A stretch of 64,000 bases of DNA, from positions 862,387 to 926,386 of the forward strand of contig CAOHYA010000001.1 in NCBI GenBank assembly GCA_948288625.1, written 5' to 3'. The notes under the pieces are model-generated. The model was not told the DNA's origin. It searched no databases and saw only the letters and a program-made list of their open reading frames with translations. Origin of the DNA: an uncultured Candidatus Saccharibacteria bacterium (GTDB taxonomy: Bacteria > Patescibacteriota > Saccharimonadia > Saccharimonadales > Saccharimonadaceae). Shown piece after piece: positions 33,175 through 41,752 of the stretch (positions are counted from its first letter, which is position 1; every line of letters begins with the position of its first letter). The position numbers were made by a program, and so were the translations under genes.

Positions 33175-34488
33175 CTAAGGAGTTAAGCGGTTAATGTCCC
33201 GCGGGAACAAGGCGGCTTCCTTAACATTGTTAAGGCCGATAATTTTTTGGGTTAACCGTTCGAGGCCCATACCAAAGCCACCATGGGCCGGTAAACCGTA
33301 TTTGAAAGCTTGGAGGTAATAGCGGAAGCCGTCGGAATCTGGATCGCCCCCGGCAATGGTTTTTAGCTGTTCGACTAATACATCATAGCGGTTTTCACGC
33401 ATACTGATAGTTGCGATTTCCACACCTCGGAAAATAAGGTCGGCGCGTTCGGCAATGGTAGGGTCTTCAGCTGAAATACGGTGATAGAACTTCATTTCAC
33501 TGGCCGGCCATTTCGTAATGAACACCGCTTCGCTGCCTAAGTTTTTCTTTGCGTATTCAGTCACCCACTTTTCTTCGTCCGGGCGCATGTCTTTTTCGCC
33601 CCGACTGTCTTGGCCGGTGGCTTTGCTATACAATTCGTGAACTTCCTCTAAGCCGAGTTGAGGAATTTCATCGGGCAATAGAACCGGTTGTGCATTCCAA
33701 CTTTTCAGTTGCGACTCGTGTCGTTCCCACGTATTGCTTGTAACAGCTTTCAGCAGACCACCAACCGTTCGTAATAAATCTTGGAAATCAATGAATCCCA
33801 TTTCGCCATCTATGGTGAGATACTCTGTCATATGACGAGTGGTAGCCGAGGGCTCGGCACGGTAGGTTGAGCCGATTTCGTAGGCACGCTCAAATACGCC
33901 AACCATAATTTGTTTGTAGAACTGAGCGCTTTGGGCCAATGTCGCCTCTTTACCGAAGTAATCGAGAGTAAATACTTCCGCGCCACCTTCACTTGCGCCT
34001 GGTAATAATTTCGGTGAATTGAATTCAGTGAACTCTTGGCTCGCAAGATAATCGCGAACGATTGATTTGATACTCGCTTGAATCTTGAAAATATCAGCTT
34101 CTCGTAAGCTTCTTAACCCAATGACTCGATGCTCAAAAAGCGTGTCGAGGTTCTCAGATTTATGATCGAGCGGTTTATCAATTTCGATGGGCGGTTCGTC
34201 GGTTACGGGTACCAGTACTTCGACTGATACGTCGTGTAGTTCAGCGCCGCCCGGGGCACGTTCGTCGGCAACCACCGTACCGGTCAACGCTAAGACGGTA
34301 CCAATCTGAAGGCCACGAAGTTTTTCAACTTCGTCTTTATTATCGATAAGGTTCTGAGCAATGCCTGTTCGGTCACGAAGCGTAATAAAATTGAGGCCAC
34401 CAAGCAAACGCTTTTTATGAAGCCAACCTTGAATAGTAACTGTCTGCCCGACTTGCCGGGCTATATCTTGAGTAAGTACACGTGTCAT
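33175..34488 (-). CDS. aspS: Aspartyl-tRNA synthetase, archaeal/eukaryotic type
   Basis: A 437-residue class IIb synthetase. The N-terminal OB fold (VTIQGWLHKKRLLGGLNFI) binds the anticodon. Motif 1 lies near FNSPKLLPGASEGG, motif 2 is FERAYEIGSTYRAEPSATTR, and motif 3 is GFGMGLERLTQKIIG near the C-terminus. It lacks the large GAD insertion of bacterial AspRS, and the size fits the archaeal type, often found in CPR bacteria. Such enzymes are often non-discriminating and also charge tRNA-Asn when GatCAB is present, but this cannot be decided here. Confidence 0.92.
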   Translation of the reverse strand: MTRVLTQDIARQVGQTVTIQGWLHKKRLLGGLNFITLRDRTGIAQNLIDNKDEVEKLRGLQIGTVLALTGTVVADERAPGGAELHDVSVEVLVPVTDEPPIEIDKPLDHKSENLDTLFEHRVIGLRSLREADIFKIQASIKSIVRDYLASQEFTEFNSPKLLPGASEGGAEVFTLDYFGKEATLAQSAQFYKQIMVGVFERAYEIGSTYRAEPSATTRHMTEYLTIDGEMGFIDFQDLLRTVGGLLKAVTSNTWERHESQLKSWNAQPVLLPDEIPQLGLEEVHELYSKATGQDSRGEKDMRPDEEKWVTEYAKKNLGSEAVFITKWPASEMKFYHRISAEDPTIAERADLIFRGVEIATISMRENRYDVLVEQLKTIAGGDPDSDGFRYYLQAFKYGLPAHGGFGMGLERLTQKIIGLNNVKEAALFPRDINRLTP

Positions 34489-34524
34489 ATCGCTGCTTAT
34501 TTTACCACCTCTGGTGGGATAGAG

Positions 34525-35556
34525 CTAGACGTCGGTACGGCCAGCAGGCGTATTGTTGAAGCGACCTTCATGTTCGGCTACCGAACGTAGGTCGGCATGA
34601 TTATCATCTTCGTCGACGATTTTACGACCAAGCAGCGCCTCAATGGTATCTTCAATCGTCAGCAACCCGACCGTTTCACGCTGTTTGTTGATAACGATGA
34701 ATAGGTGGTGTCGGTTTTTCAAGAAAGCTGCCAAGGCATGTTCGAGCGTTTGATCCTCTCGAATATAATACACATGCGCATCCATTACCTTTTCGGCCGT
34801 CCCCGACCGTTTCACGTCAAGCGAGAGCAAATCACGTAAGTATAAAATACCGACGACATGATCGAGGTCACCGTCGATAACCGGTAACCGGCTATGCCCT
34901 AGCTCGTGCAGCTCATCAAGTACCAATGGCCCGAGAAATTCACCTTTATTAATGAAATCTATGACCGACTTAGGCGTCATAACGCTTGAAACGGGCTTAT
35001 CGTTAAAATCGATGGCGTTTACGATCACTTTCCTTTCAATATCCGTCAACGCCATGCCTGAACGTTCGATAAGTTCTTGAAACTCTTGTTTGGAATGTAC
35101 CTTATGGGCTTCTTGCAAGGTACTATCGCTTAGGAACGCAAAGAATCGCGGGAACTTACGAACCAGCGCTAATAATTTCGGCTCTACTTTTAGATACAAT
35201 TTATCGGATACCGTAGATACACGCCGAGTGTGACCTAATGGCGCATACAGAACCGCTACAGTGACCGCGAGCATAGTACCAATGACCCATCCAAAAGTAA
35301 CGATCGATAATATAACCATCAATACCAACAACAAGGCAGTCCGAACCGCCAATAGCGCCAACACGCCCGGAAGCAACTGTTCACGCTCAAGCTGGGCTTT
35401 TCCTGCGGCGGAATGGGTCGCGCGGCGCTTTAACTCGGGCAAACTATACGCAGACCGGCGAGGCTTTATACCTGCACCGATAACGAGCCCACAGATTACA
35501 ATTGCCGTTAAGATAGCTAAAAACGTAAACATCTTAGCCCAATTGTACCCTACCAT
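34525..35556 (-). CDS. CBS-domain membrane protein (CorC/hemolysin-like)
   Basis: A 343-residue protein with an N-terminal helix near residues 10-30, two more hydrophobic helices near 65-105, and a pair of CBS domains (VSSVMTPKSVIDFINKGEF near residue 195 and EDQTLEHALAAFLKNRHHL near 270). The pattern matches the CNNM/CorC group, which acts in magnesium or cobalt efflux, but the DUF21 transmembrane domain is only partly recognisable. A second Met at codon 9 (35532) is an alternative start. Confidence 0.8.
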   Translation of the reverse strand: MVGYNWAKMFTFLAILTAIVICGLVIGAGIKPRRSAYSLPELKRRATHSAAGKAQLEREQLLPGVLALLAVRTALLLVLMVILSIVTFGWVIGTMLAVTVAVLYAPLGHTRRVSTVSDKLYLKVEPKLLALVRKFPRFFAFLSDSTLQEAHKVHSKQEFQELIERSGMALTDIERKVIVNAIDFNDKPVSSVMTPKSVIDFINKGEFLGPLVLDELHELGHSRLPVIDGDLDHVVGILYLRDLLSLDVKRSGTAEKVMDAHVYYIREDQTLEHALAAFLKNRHHLFIVINKQRETVGLLTIEDTIEALLGRKIVDEDDNHADLRSVAEHEGRFNNTPAGRTDV

Positions 35557-35592
35557 CTGCTACAATGATAAGAGTAATTTTTGGAGGAAAAA

Positions 35593-36285
35593 ATGAATAA
35601 AGTTGGTTGGATAATTTTCAGTGTTGTCGTTATCGGACTTCTTGGTGGACTTATTATTTGGACGCGCTCGACTAACCCGGCGGTTGATGTTTCAAATATC
35701 AATAGCAATGTAGCCTTAACTGCGTCTGAAGCAAGCGGGAACATTGCCGATCACGTTAAAGGAGCAGAAGACGGTAAAGTTATTATCGTTGAGTATGGCG
35801 ACTTCCAGTGCCCAAGCTGTGGCGGCGCCTACCCTAACGTCAAAACACTTACGGAGGAGTACGGCGACCGCGTTTCTTTGATCTTCCGCCATTTCCCGCT
35901 CACAAGCATTCATCCGAATGCACGAGCAGCTTCAGCCGCTGCAGAGGCCGCTGGTTTGCAAGGTGAATTCTGGGAAATGCATGACTTGTTGTATGCAAAC
36001 CAAGATAGCTGGTCAAGCCTCGACGCCTCACAACGTACCGATGCTTTCGTGGCGTTTGCGAATCAACTTGGCCTGAAGGCCGATAAGTTCAAGGAAGATT
36101 TATCGAATGCAGAGGTTAACAAGAAAATTTCATTCGATATGGCGCTCGGTAAAGCTAAAGGAGCATCTGCTACCCCGACCTTCTACATGAACGGTGAGAA
36201 GCTCGACGAAAAGACTGCCGGTGGCATCGTACAGGGCGACCTGACAGCCGTCAAAGCAAAACTCGACACACTATTAGCCGAGTAG
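35593..36285 (+). CDS. DsbA-like membrane-anchored thiol oxidoreductase
   Basis: A 230-residue protein with a signal anchor (residues 4-24) and a thioredoxin-fold domain with the redox motif FQCPSCGGAYPN near residue 75 and the cis-Pro loop SATPTFYMNGE near 195. The helical insertion between them is typical of DsbA-type proteins. It would oxidise or isomerise disulfides outside the membrane. This is relevant to the many Cys-containing secreted proteins in the window. The ATG at 35593 follows a GGAGG site; an upstream TTG is only part of that site. Confidence 0.9.
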   Translation: MNKVGWIIFSVVVIGLLGGLIIWTRSTNPAVDVSNINSNVALTASEASGNIADHVKGAEDGKVIIVEYGDFQCPSCGGAYPNVKTLTEEYGDRVSLIFRHFPLTSIHPNARAASAAAEAAGLQGEFWEMHDLLYANQDSWSSLDASQRTDAFVAFANQLGLKADKFKEDLSNAEVNKKISFDMALGKAKGASATPTFYMNGEKLDEKTAGGIVQGDLTAVKAKLDTLLAE

Positions 36286-36320
36286 ATAAGCGCTTGGCGA
36301 CGCCCTTATATGGCAAATTA

Positions 36321-36348
36321 AAAACACCCCGGTGCCTTGGGGTGTTTT
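36321..36348. terminator. Bidirectional terminator after the DsbA-like gene
   Basis: AAAACACCCC and GGGGTGTTTT form a 10-bp stem with an 8-nt loop, followed by GCTTTTTT on the plus strand and by TTTAATTT on the minus strand. Confidence 0.9.
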
Positions 36349-36381
36349 GCTTTTTTGCTTGTTTAGATGTCGCACTCACAT

Positions 36382-36474
36382 TTAGTGTGCGAGAAAGATT
36401 CGCCATTCGGCGGGCACCACATCCACTGCTATCTTCTTGCGCCGTGATGGCACAAACTCGATGGCTATTGGCAT
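36382..36474 (-). CDS. Possible 30-residue small protein
   Basis: A short open frame reading MPIAIEFVPSRRKKIAVDVV and ending EWRIFLAH. It is preceded by an AAGGAG ribosome site about 11 nt before the ATG, by a predicted promoter (36557-36585), and it ends just before the terminator at 36321-36348. The peptide is basic in the middle with hydrophobic ends. No family is known. It could also be the coding part of a small regulatory RNA. It is the only feature I can support in the 390-nt gap after the DsbA-like gene. Confidence 0.45.
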   Translation of the reverse strand: MPIAIEFVPSRRKKIAVDVVPAEWRIFLAH

Positions 36475-36556
36475 GTGATTATTCACTCCTTGTACTATGT
36501 ACAGTCCCTTGCACTTCGACCTTTAATTATTAGCTTTGGCGCAGGACACATAGACA

Positions 36557-36585
36557 ATAATAGCAATGTTGTATAAACCAGTCAA
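36557..36585 (-). promoter_or_regulatory. Promoter TTGACT-17-TATTAT upstream of the 30-residue frame
   Basis: On the minus strand TTGACT (36580-36585) and TATTAT (36557-36562) are spaced by 17 nt, near consensus. Transcription would start near 36550, giving a 5' leader of about 75 nt with a small TGTAC/GTACA hairpin before the AAGGAG site. The rest of the gap up to 36678 contains no recognised feature. Confidence 0.6.
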
Positions 36586-36678
36586 GAATAGGCCGCATGG
36601 CGGCGCTTATGTTTTAATAGTAAATCAAAGCGCTACCACTTAGCAATAAGCAAAAGCTATATTGTGTAGTAATTTAGT

Positions 36679-38367
36679 CTACGCCTCGCCAGGAGTCTCG
36701 TCCGGGCTCGCAGTCTTAAGCTTTCGCTCCTTTAACGTGAACACCAAAATCGCAGCTGCCCCTACCAGGAACGATGCAACAATAAAGATAGTACGGAGGC
36801 TTTCGGAGAAGGCGTGAGTGACCTTACTCCCGAATTCAGACTGGTTTGCCTGGAACGCACTACGGGCTTCATTCTGAGCTGGCTGAGACAGCGTAGCGAA
36901 CTGCTTGTCGGCATTAGAGGTAATTTGTTCTTTGATGTCAGGCATATTCAAAGTTAGTAACGTATTGGGATCATCGACTTTACCGATTTTCGAAACCGCC
37001 GCATTTTGAGAAACAGACTGTATATATGCGGTGTCGCGAATTTCGTCCACGTGCGTCAAGATTCCTGATGTTAACATAGCCCCGAATACTGCCGTACCGA
37101 TCGTCGACCCGAGACTACGGAAGAGTTGGTTCGAGCTCGTGGCGGTTCCTAACTCAGCTTGTGAGAATTCATTTTGTACCGCTAGGTTAAGCACCGGCAT
37201 AGCAATACCCATCCCTAACCCTAGAACAACCATAATGACCGCTTCGTACGCATAGCTACTTTCCGGCGTAAGTGTCGAAAGAAATATCATGGCTATAGTA
37301 GCTACGGTAAAACCAATTTGAAGGAATATCTTATAACGACCTATACGCGAAATCAGTTGGCCGGCCGTAATACTGCTGACCATGATTCCACCTACCATTG
37401 GAAGCAACATGAGCCCAGAATCAGTTGGTGATGCTCCGAAGACTTGTTGGTTGAACTGGGTAAGGTACAAAATCGAACCCATGAAAGCTGAACCAAATAA
37501 CATAGCTATCGCAAGAATCTTCACGAAATTTGAGTTCCTAAAGAAACGTAATGGAAGAATCGGTTCTTTGGCTTTTCGTTCGACGAATATAAAGGCTACG
37601 ACAGCAGCTGCGACAACTGAGAATAGTATTGACCTCAGTACTACGAGTGATATTCCGGTTGATTCCATAAAGCTCGCAAAGATAGTTTCAGTGTTATCGA
37701 CGGATATAATAAGTACCGCCAGCGAAACGGAGAGTAACGCCGCGCCCATGTAATCGATGACCGCTTTTGCCGCTCGTCGTAATGGCGGACAGAAGACCGC
37801 GATCAAAATGAAGGCAACAAGCCCGATAGGCACATTAATGTAAAACGTCCAGCGCCAGTCGGTCGTCATACCGAAGAAGTTTTGACCATCAGTCAACCAG
37901 CCACCTAGGAGCGGCCCGACCACCGAAGCTAATCCGAACACTGCACCAATCAGCCCTTGCCAACGAGCTCGTTCACGGGCTGCAAATAAGTCGCCAACGA
38001 TAGTAAACGCGTTAGCAGTAATGATACCCCCGCCAATACCTTGCAGCGCGCGCCATGCTATAAGCTGTTCGATATTAGCGCTCACGCCACTTAGTAGCGA
38101 GCCAGCTACGAACACCGCTACACCGATCAGCAGAATACGGCGGCGACCAAACAGGTCGGAAAACTTACCGGCGATCGGCACGGTCACCGTGGTAGTAATT
38201 AAGTATGCGGTAACAATCCAGCTCAATGAACTGAACGCGTTGAACTCTTCGACGATTTTTCCTAACGCCGTCGCAATAATCGTTTGGTCAAGGGCCACCA
38301 AAAAAAGGCTGGCCATAACCGAAATCATAATAATAAGCTTGCGCTTCAAACTTAAGTGGTGATGCAT
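36679..38367 (-). CDS. DHA2 (EmrB/QacA) family drug efflux MFS transporter
   Basis: A 562-residue transporter with fourteen membrane helices. Motif C-like and the DHA2 signature FLVALDQTIIATALGKIVEE near residue 20, SWIVTAYLITTTVTVPIAGK near 48, and SDLFGRRRILLIGVAVF near 68 are present. The last part is a long outer loop with a helical region and a short acidic tail. Such pumps export lipophilic cations, drugs or lipids in exchange for protons. It is 12 nt downstream of an AbrB-type regulator gene and in the same operon. Confidence 0.92.
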   Translation of the reverse strand: MHHHLSLKRKLIIMISVMASLFLVALDQTIIATALGKIVEEFNAFSSLSWIVTAYLITTTVTVPIAGKFSDLFGRRRILLIGVAVFVAGSLLSGVSANIEQLIAWRALQGIGGGIITANAFTIVGDLFAARERARWQGLIGAVFGLASVVGPLLGGWLTDGQNFFGMTTDWRWTFYINVPIGLVAFILIAVFCPPLRRAAKAVIDYMGAALLSVSLAVLIISVDNTETIFASFMESTGISLVVLRSILFSVVAAAVVAFIFVERKAKEPILPLRFFRNSNFVKILAIAMLFGSAFMGSILYLTQFNQQVFGASPTDSGLMLLPMVGGIMVSSITAGQLISRIGRYKIFLQIGFTVATIAMIFLSTLTPESSYAYEAVIMVVLGLGMGIAMPVLNLAVQNEFSQAELGTATSSNQLFRSLGSTIGTAVFGAMLTSGILTHVDEIRDTAYIQSVSQNAAVSKIGKVDDPNTLLTLNMPDIKEQITSNADKQFATLSQPAQNEARSAFQANQSEFGSKVTHAFSESLRTIFIVASFLVGAAAILVFTLKERKLKTASPDETPGEA

Positions 38368-38379
38368 GTGTGCGCCCTT

Positions 38380-38610
38380 CTATTTCTTTTTTAAAATATC
38401 TTTATACTGTTCAATGTTGTTAGTGAGATGGTCTAACATATCTCGAAGCTGTTCTTCTTTGATGAGCCCCACCCACTTCTTTTCTTGAGAGCCGACTACA
38501 TATAGTCGGTCCCCCGCCTGAATATCAAGCGCATCACGAGCATCAGCCGGTATTACTACCTGCCCTTTTGTCCCTACAGTTGCCGTTCCATAAAGTTGTT
38601 TGTCGTGCAT
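38380..38610 (-). CDS. AbrB/SpoVT/MazE-type DNA-binding protein
   Basis: A 76-residue protein with an N-terminal swapped-hairpin AbrB domain (YGTATVGTKGQVVIPADARD and GDRLYVVG), followed by a helical tail of about 30 residues ending in KKK. It is the first gene of a unit with the DHA2 transporter, so it may regulate that pump. The ATG at 38610 is preferred over an upstream in-frame ATG, because the -10 box (38621-38626) lies only 10 nt before it, so the mRNA has a leader of about 3 nt. Confidence 0.85.
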   Translation of the reverse strand: MHDKQLYGTATVGTKGQVVIPADARDALDIQAGDRLYVVGSQEKKWVGLIKEEQLRDMLDHLTNNIEQYKDILKKK

Positions 38611-38620
38611 ATCGATATCA

Positions 38621-38649
38621 ATTATGCGCCGGTATGAAATGTATGTCAA
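38621..38649 (-). promoter_or_regulatory. Consensus promoter of the AbrB-DHA2 operon
   Basis: TTGACA (38644-38649) and CATAAT (38621-38626) are 17 nt apart on the minus strand. The predicted transcript starts only 3-4 nt before the start codon. Confidence 0.75.
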
Positions 38650-38717
38650 GTATAACTAAATACTTAGCAACCCCTTTTACGCTATACATAACACCGAGGG
38701 TAATTTATAGTAAATAT

Positions 38718-39722
38718 ATGACCGATTCAAACGACCGAATTATCCTTACCGGCATTAAGCCGACCGGAACTCCGCACATTGGTAATTACTTAGGGGCGAT
38801 CGAACCAGCTTTGCGGCGTGCCAGCGAATATACCGAGGCCTTCTTCTTCATTGCCGATTATCACGCACTAAACTCAGTACATGACGGTGAAACAATGAAA
38901 GAGTTAACCCGAAATCTAGCGGCGACATGGTTGGCTGCAGGGCTCAACCCATCAAAGATGCACCTGTACCGGCAGTCAGACATTCCGGAAATCTTCGAAT
39001 TGACGACTATCCTTAACAACTTCGTGCCAAAAGGCTGGATGAACAAGATGCACTCATACAAGGCATCCGTTGATAAGAACCGTGAAGCCGGTAAAACAGA
39101 TGATAACGATGTGAACATGGGGTTGTTCGTGTATCCAATCCTCATGACGAGTGACATCCTTATCTTCAACACCACCCACGTTCCGGTTGGCCGTGACCAA
39201 ATTCAACACGTTGAAATCGCCCGTGATATCGCCCAACGCTTCAACAAGCAATACGCTGATTCTATCTTTGTTTTGCCAGAACATGTCATAGCGGATGGAA
39301 TCGCCGAACTTCCTGGTATCGATGGCCGTAAAATGAGCAAAAGTTACGGGAACGTCATCCCTCTCTTTGCCGGCCGCGACGCTTGGGAACAAGCAGTTCG
39401 TAAAGTTGTTACCGATTCAATCGACCACACCGACGAAACCGTACGCCAAACGCCGCTGTTTAAAATATATGCTTCGATTGCCCCTGAGAACAAAGCCAAC
39501 CGGCTTGCCCATGAATTAGTTGAAAGAACGATTGGCTGGAAAGAAGCGAAAGACCGTTTATTGGCTGCCCTTGAGGAACGCTTTAGCGAACAATCCGCCC
39601 GTTATGAAGAATTGGTCAAAAACCCGGATTACATCGATTCCATTATGGCCGAAGGCGCTGCCAAAGTACGCCCGATAGCCCAAGAAAAACTTGCCCACGT
39701 TAAACAAGTCCTCGGTTTCTAA
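38718..39722 (+). CDS. trpS: Tryptophanyl-tRNA synthetase
   Basis: A 334-residue class I synthetase. The HIGH-like motif is TGTPHIGNYLGAIEP near residue 13 and the KMSKS-like motif is DGRKMSKSYGN near residue 203. The region MTSDILIFNTTHVPVGRDQ near 146 contacts tryptophan and the dimer interface. Residue numbering follows the ATG at 38718, which has TATAGT (38706-38711) ending 6 nt upstream; a much longer frame exists but lacks homology. The enzyme charges tRNA-Trp. Confidence 0.97.
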   Translation: MTDSNDRIILTGIKPTGTPHIGNYLGAIEPALRRASEYTEAFFFIADYHALNSVHDGETMKELTRNLAATWLAAGLNPSKMHLYRQSDIPEIFELTTILNNFVPKGWMNKMHSYKASVDKNREAGKTDDNDVNMGLFVYPILMTSDILIFNTTHVPVGRDQIQHVEIARDIAQRFNKQYADSIFVLPEHVIADGIAELPGIDGRKMSKSYGNVIPLFAGRDAWEQAVRKVVTDSIDHTDETVRQTPLFKIYASIAPENKANRLAHELVERTIGWKEAKDRLLAALEERFSEQSARYEELVKNPDYIDSIMAEGAAKVRPIAQEKLAHVKQVLGF

Positions 39723-40190
39723 TTAACGAGTTCGTTCGTAGTGGCAAGTATAGCCACCGATATTCTTTTGTAAGTAATCCTGATGATACTCTTCAGCTGG
39801 CCAAAACGTCTCTAGTGGTTCGATACTTGTGACGATTGGTTGCTCCCAATACGGCTGGTTACGAATAATAGCGGCTTCAGCGGCAGCCTCTTGCTCGTCA
39901 TTTTCGTAAAAGATCGTTGAACGGTAGCTTGACCCAACATCGTTCCCTTGACGGTTCATAGTCGTTGGGTCGTGAATCTGGAAATGATAATCAAGTAGTT
40001 CATCAATATTCGTTACGGCCAGGTCGTACGTCAGCTTCAAAGCCTCGGCATGACCAGGGTGATTTTCATAGGTCGGATTGTCATTGTCACCACCCGCATA
40101 GCCTACTTCGGTATCAACGACACCCGGCTGAGTACGAAACAACTCTTCCATTCCCCAAAAACATCCACCGGCAATTACTAATGTATTCAT
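39723..40190 (-). CDS. msrA: Peptide-methionine (S)-S-oxide reductase MsrA
   Basis: A 155-residue MsrA that repairs the S-form of oxidised methionine. The active site AGGCFWGMEELFR at residues 7-19 contains the catalytic Cys. GYAGGDNDNPTYE near 38 and the general-acid region near HPGHAEALKLTYD follow. A resolving Cys is present near the C-terminus (GYTCHYERTR). It is divergent from msrB with only 20 nt between the start codons. The chosen ATG has TATACT (40197-40202 on this strand) 6 nt upstream. Confidence 0.95.
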   Translation of the reverse strand: MNTLVIAGGCFWGMEELFRTQPGVVDTEVGYAGGDNDNPTYENHPGHAEALKLTYDLAVTNIDELLDYHFQIHDPTTMNRQGNDVGSSYRSTIFYENDEQEAAAEAAIIRNQPYWEQPIVTSIEPLETFWPAEEYHQDYLQKNIGGYTCHYERTR

Positions 40191-40196
40191 ATACCT

Positions 40197-40205
40197 AGTA
40201 TAATA
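40197..40205. promoter_or_regulatory. Overlapping divergent -10 boxes between msrA and msrB
   Basis: AGTATAATA contains TATAAT for the plus strand (40199-40204, ending 6 nt before the msrB ATG) and TATACT for the minus strand (40197-40202, ending 6 nt before the msrA ATG). The whole intergenic region is 20 bp. Confidence 0.75.
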
Positions 40206-40210
40206 GATAT

Positions 40211-40576
40211 ATGAAGAATCCACAGCTCTCTAAGGAACAAGAAGAAGTACTTTTCGATAAAGCCACCGAAATACCCTTTAGCGGTGCCCTCCTGTTTAAC
40301 CACGACGAAGGTGATTACAACTGCGCGAACTGTGGCAAAGCACTGTTTCGTTCAGATAATAAATTCGATAGCGGCAGCGGCTGGCCAAGTTTCGATGATG
40401 CCATCGAGGGTGCTATTACACTTACCCCTGACACTACGCACGGGATGATTCGCACGGAAATTACCTGTAGCAATTGCGGTGGCCACCTCGGTCACCTGTT
40501 CAATGATGGCCCGCAAGATACCACCGGTATGCGCTACTGCGTGAACTCTTTGTCTTTAGATTTTAAGAAGAAATAA
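40211..40576 (+). CDS. msrB: Peptide-methionine (R)-S-oxide reductase MsrB
   Basis: A 121-residue MsrB that repairs the R-form. The zinc motifs CANCGKALF and CSNCGGHLGHLF are both present (four Cys, structural zinc), and the catalytic Cys lies in RYCVNSLSL near residue 112. The resolving Cys position is not certain. It is leaderless, divergent from msrA, and ends at a bidirectional terminator. Confidence 0.96.
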   Translation: MKNPQLSKEQEEVLFDKATEIPFSGALLFNHDEGDYNCANCGKALFRSDNKFDSGSGWPSFDDAIEGAITLTPDTTHGMIRTEITCSNCGGHLGHLFNDGPQDTTGMRYCVNSLSLDFKKK

Positions 40577-40590
40577 CTTACTAGCTATAT

Positions 40591-40620
40591 AAAATATCCC
40601 GCCTTGGTGCGGGATATTTT
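40591..40620. terminator. Bidirectional terminator between msrB and the DUF916-like gene
   Basis: AAAATATCCCGC and GCGGGATATTTT (12-bp stem, 6-nt loop CTTGGT), followed by ATTTTAT. It serves both convergent genes. Confidence 0.9.
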
Positions 40621-40623
40621 ATT

Positions 40624-41637
40624 TTATCGGCGACGATTGTTTCGTGGCATATGCCGTCGCTTACGCGAACGGACTATCAGGAAGATGACCAATGCAATGA
40701 TAAGTAATAAACCAACCAGTACTCCGATAGCAGTGAAGATAACCCATTGAGGGATAACCCAGAATGATTTCGTCACTTCGATGGTTTGGTTTTTCGTACC
40801 GTAGGTAAATGTGGCGACGACATCGTAGTGACCAAAAGTACCTATATCTTCGAGGGGAATTTCCCAACGACGGGTACTATCTGGAAGAATGACATCACGG
40901 GGATTCTGATCATTGAAAGTTGTTTGGTAAACAACTTTATCACCTTGTTTCACGGATAAGATTCCGAATGGCCCGATTTGTAGGTTGCCTTTATTTTCAA
41001 ATGAGAACGATGCTTGCAAATCATTAGGCGTATTAAACAGAGTTCCGTTAACACCTTTTTGTTGGATGTCAAAACTTTCCAAGCTAATCTTTTCCACCGC
41101 ATCACCAGGAACAGTAAGTAGAATAAGAGAAGCTACACTTGCGCTTAAGTTAACCTGTCCACCACTATCCGGATCACTTGGCGCAAAACGAATCGCCCCG
41201 AAGTATCCACCAGCCTGTGCCGTAGCCGGAACTCTAATACTAACGTTTACCGTTTTTGCTTGTTTTGCCGGAATTGTCATATCCGGCAAAGGTGACATAA
41301 AGCGCTTCAAGCTATGTGACGGCGCAAATTTATCGGCATCCAAAATAAGTGCTGGCGTCCCACGGTCATCGCCGGCTACGAAGTCGTTGGTGATGGATGC
41401 AACCGATACTGGTGCGCTCGTAAGGTTCGTTACCGTTACTGGCACAGTCTTGCTTTCGCCTGGAAGAATTTCTATATCAGTTCGAACAGGTGATACTTTG
41501 AGCGTATTCGCTGAGTTATTCGCACTTCCCGTGCTTTGAGCATAAGATGATGGACTTACAACAAGTGCAATCGCCACAGGCAGCGCAATAGCGAGCATTG
41601 CAACCAATTTTCCTTGAGTACGTTTTTTTACAAACAC
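40624..41637 (-). CDS. DUF916-like membrane-anchored surface protein (WxL-interacting type)
   Basis: About 337 residues. A signal peptide (VAMLAIALPVAIALVVSPSS, cleavage after SYA) is followed by SPVRTDIEILPGESKTVPVT, typical of an N-terminal immunoglobulin-like DUF916 domain, then a second beta domain with GYFGAIRFAPSDPDSGG and DVVATFTYG. A C-terminal membrane helix (residues about 295-320) ends in a highly basic tail (RSRKRRHMPRNNRRR). The size and architecture match WxL-interacting proteins (DUF916/DUF3324). The GTG at 41637 has an AAGGGG site; an ATG at 41670 is an alternative. It is downstream of a secreted protein at 41753. Confidence 0.75.
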   Translation of the reverse strand: MFVKKRTQGKLVAMLAIALPVAIALVVSPSSYAQSTGSANNSANTLKVSPVRTDIEILPGESKTVPVTVTNLTSAPVSVASITNDFVAGDDRGTPALILDADKFAPSHSLKRFMSPLPDMTIPAKQAKTVNVSIRVPATAQAGGYFGAIRFAPSDPDSGGQVNLSASVASLILLTVPGDAVEKISLESFDIQQKGVNGTLFNTPNDLQASFSFENKGNLQIGPFGILSVKQGDKVVYQTTFNDQNPRDVILPDSTRRWEIPLEDIGTFGHYDVVATFTYGTKNQTIEVTKSFWVIPQWVIFTAIGVLVGLLLIIALVIFLIVRSRKRRHMPRNNRRR

Positions 41638-41707
41638 ACCAGTCCCCTTTACGTAATTACTTTCAATCATAACAGATACAAATAGGTTTGGAAACGTTAT
41701 GCACACG

Positions 41708-41736
41708 CACGACACCCCTTTACGAGGGGTGTCGTG
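41708..41736. terminator. GC-rich hairpin between the 41753 and 40624 genes
   Basis: CACGACACCCC and GGGGTGTCGTG form an 11-bp stem with a 7-nt loop. There is no T-run on the minus strand, so it may be a transcript end or a processing/attenuation site inside the cluster. Confidence 0.55.
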
Positions 41737-41752
41737 GTGAAATGATCATTTA

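Noticed and set aside
36370..36392. Inverted repeat TCGCAC/GTGCGA as an operator or terminator
   Set aside because: Six-base stem with a long loop and no T-run; it lies at the end of the small frame and may be chance.
38568..38717. Extended N-terminus of TrpS
   Set aside because: The extra 50 residues do not match the family; a -10 box ends 6 nt before the ATG at 38718 and the upstream part overlaps the AbrB promoter.
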